A DNA stretch of 13,412 nucleotides from an uncultured Bacillota bacterium (lineage in GTDB: Bacteria > Bacillota > Clostridia > Christensenellales > UBA1242). The notes below the pieces were generated by a model that searched no databases, was not told the DNA's origin, and worked only from the letters and a program-made list of their open reading frames with translations. The stretch spans positions 1 to 13,412 of the forward strand of contig CAMUGK010000017.1 in assembly GCA_947088415.1 (NCBI GenBank), in the 5' to 3' direction. Below, piece by piece: positions 12,696 to 13,412 of this stretch. Both the position numbers and the translations under genes were made by a program. The stretch's first letter is position 1, and each line of letters opens with the position of its first letter.

Positions 12696-12938
12696 TTATT
12701 GATTGTTTTGCAAATGCGAATAGACTGCTTTTGCGGTAGGGCACGAAAAGTCGCCATTTGTGTCGGCAAAGTTTATTAAGTCGTTGGCAAATATAAAGGC
12801 AATGTCTTTCATTTGCTTTGGGCTTAGTTTCGCTTTGCCTAACTTTAATACATTAGTATTAAAGGAAAATTTGGCTGAATTTTCAGCTATATCTTCACAA
12901 TCAACAAAACATTGTTTGTCAATAATCTTATTTGTCAT
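12696..12938 (-). CDS. Hypothetical 80-residue protein, second of the pair
   Basis: This is a soluble, charged 80-residue product with three cysteines (C10, C14, C66) and a predicted central helix (SPKQMKDIAFIFANDLINFAD). I recognise no family. In its favour, a terminator-like hairpin follows the stop and the composition is protein-like. Against it, no Shine-Dalgarno precedes the ATG, an in-frame stop lies four codons upstream, and no clear promoter is seen. The ATG is partly inside a 7-bp inverted repeat (12937-12963), which could hinder initiation. It has the same length as its downstream neighbour but no visible similarity. The plus-strand frame over the same bases reads as a hydrophobic shadow. 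Confidence 0.5.
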   Translation of the reverse strand: MTNKIIDKQCFVDCEDIAENSAKFSFNTNVLKLGKAKLSPKQMKDIAFIFANDLINFADTNGDFSCPTAKAVYSHLQNNQ

Positions 12939-13054
12939 TTCATGTTTTTATTAAATATGAAATGCATGTTAGCAGCGATTATTGACTTCAATCCTATGGC
13001 CTTTCGACCATTTTTATCTTAACATATTTTGTTTGTTTTTGCTACCTTTCCGAC

Positions 13055-13074
13055 AAAATTTGCAAGCAAATTTT
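13055..13074. repeat. Near-perfect palindrome with a TTGCAA core
   Basis: AAAATTTGC (13055-13063) and GCAAATTTT (13066-13074) are complementary with only AA between them, so a folded strand would have 8 pairs and a CAAG loop. Confidence 0.65.
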
Positions 13075-13084
13075 CAATAAAAAG

Positions 13085-13101
13085 AAGTGGGTTTCCCACT
13101 T
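13085..13101. repeat. Small perfect hairpin AAGTGGG-TTT-CCCACTT
   Basis: A 7-bp stem (13085-13091, 13095-13101) closes a TTT loop, 14 nt before the cloverleaf-like element. Confidence 0.6.
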
Positions 13102-13115
13102 GCTTTCGCCTTTGT

Positions 13116-13221
13116 GGAATGTGACTCAAAATTGCCTCACCACCCCCTTTGGGGTGAGGCAGCTACAAGCCCGATATTTAGGGGCTTGTAGCGATTGCAA
13201 ATCGCATTTTGAGTCTATTCC
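13116..13221. repeat. Cloverleaf-like element with terminal inverted repeats
   Basis: The ends pair with each other: GGAAT (13116-13120) with ATTCC (13217-13221), then GACTCAAAAT (13123-13132) with ATTTTGAGTC (13206-13215), leaving only GT opposite T unpaired. Inside are three hairpins. The first has a 9-bp stem (TGCCTCACC 13133-13141, GGTGAGGCA 13153-13161). The second has an 11-bp perfect stem (GCTACAAGCCC 13162-13172, GGGCTTGTAGC 13182-13192). The third is GATT/AATC around GCA (13193-13203), which can extend to six pairs by taking bases from the second. The three arms adjoin almost without gaps. This could be a miniature inverted-repeat element or a structured RNA; no open reading frame explains it. 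Confidence 0.75.
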
Positions 13222-13301
13222 TTATCCTGCTTACTATAAATTTATCTATATTACACATATTTTTACTTAAATTCCGCCCAAAACACCGCTTTTTTTGAGA
13301 T

Positions 13302-13336
13302 AAAAAATATCTCTATATATGAAATATATAGAGATA
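13302..13336 (-). terminator. Intrinsic terminator of the minus-strand gene at the right edge
   Basis: A perfect 13-bp stem (13308-13320 with 13324-13336) closes a 3-nt loop. On the minus strand it is followed by T6 (A6 at 13302-13307). It starts 8 bases past the stop codon at 13344-13346. Confidence 0.85.
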
Positions 13337-13343
13337 GGTAAAA

Positions 13344-13412
13344 TTATTTCAACTTGTTAAAGAAATCAACCTTTTGACTATCTTCAAAATAGCCTTCAAT
13401 TTTCTTTAACAA
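13344..13412 (-). CDS. C-terminal tip of a gene entering from the right edge
   Basis: On the minus strand the frame is open from the window edge to a TAA (13344-13346), giving 22 residues (LLKKIEGYFEDSQKVDFFNKLK). The charged, helix-like composition and the strong terminator right after the stop support a real gene end. It is too short to name. Confidence 0.6.
   Translation of the reverse strand: MLKKIEGYFEDSQKVDFFNKLK

Larger units (their letters stand above)
12939..13343. other. Hairpin-rich intergenic stretch without a recognisable gene
   Basis: No gene with start signals is visible in these 405 bases. They hold the 7-bp inverted repeat at 12937-12963, two perfect short hairpins, the cloverleaf-like element at 13116-13221, and the terminator of the gene entering from the right edge. 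Between 13222 and 13296 I see only AT-rich spacer. Confidence 0.6.

Noticed and set aside
12760..12954. Plus-strand hydrophobic frame opposite the second 80-residue ORF
   Set aside because: It has no ribosome binding site, and its hydrophobic composition is typical of an antisense shadow of a charged protein.
13133..13205. tRNA or CRISPR repeat
   Set aside because: The hairpins lack tRNA consensus bases and arm lengths, and there are no regularly spaced identical repeats with unique spacers anywhere in the window.

Overview
The window is strongly AT-rich, with sharp AAGGAG-type ribosome binding sites, sigma-A-like promoters, tight head-to-tail operons and standard stop codons (TAA, TAG and TGA all end genes). 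This suggests a chromosomal segment of a low-GC Bacillota, probably an uncultured gut-type Clostridia lineage. The phylum is inferred from gene families and signal style; no marker here fixes genus or species.

Layout. Positions 1-1257 hold the 3' part of a GLUG-repeat surface protein, convergent with truA (tRNA pseudouridine synthase, minus strand) across a shared bidirectional terminator. A short divergent spacer, which carries a probable dispersed-repeat fragment, leads to a short-form alanyl-tRNA synthetase: catalytic and editing domains intact, no C-terminal domain. Next is a membrane-anchored extracytoplasmic beta-repeat protein resembling DUF4097 proteins. Then comes a two-gene operon with a 4-nt overlap: an Mre11/SbcD/YhaO-like nuclease and a compact Rad50/YhaN-like ATPase whose coiled coil is interrupted by a two-helix membrane hairpin. 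It is followed by an unusual five-residue-period solenoid protein and a small membrane protein with a Cys cluster. A MarR regulator, a DegV-type fatty-acid-binding protein and a six-helix Pr6Pr-family membrane protein form an overlapping operon, with a palindrome over its -35 box that may be an autoregulatory operator.

From about 11.9 kb to the end the sequence changes character. It is gene-poor, with two 80-residue orphan ORFs on the minus strand, the 3' tip of a minus-strand gene at the right edge, and many perfect hairpins. One 106-nt segment (13116-13221) can fold into a cloverleaf-like structure closed by a 15-bp terminal stem. This part looks like a dump of intergenic repeat elements and is the least explained portion.

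Regulation. At least four genes use the same promoter form, an extended -10 reading TG(T/C)TAAAAT, three of them with a -35 exactly 17 nt upstream, and predicted leaders of only about 11-21 nt. These promoters decide several start codons. In particular, the nuclease must start at TTG 5724 rather than at an upstream GTG lying inside its own promoter.
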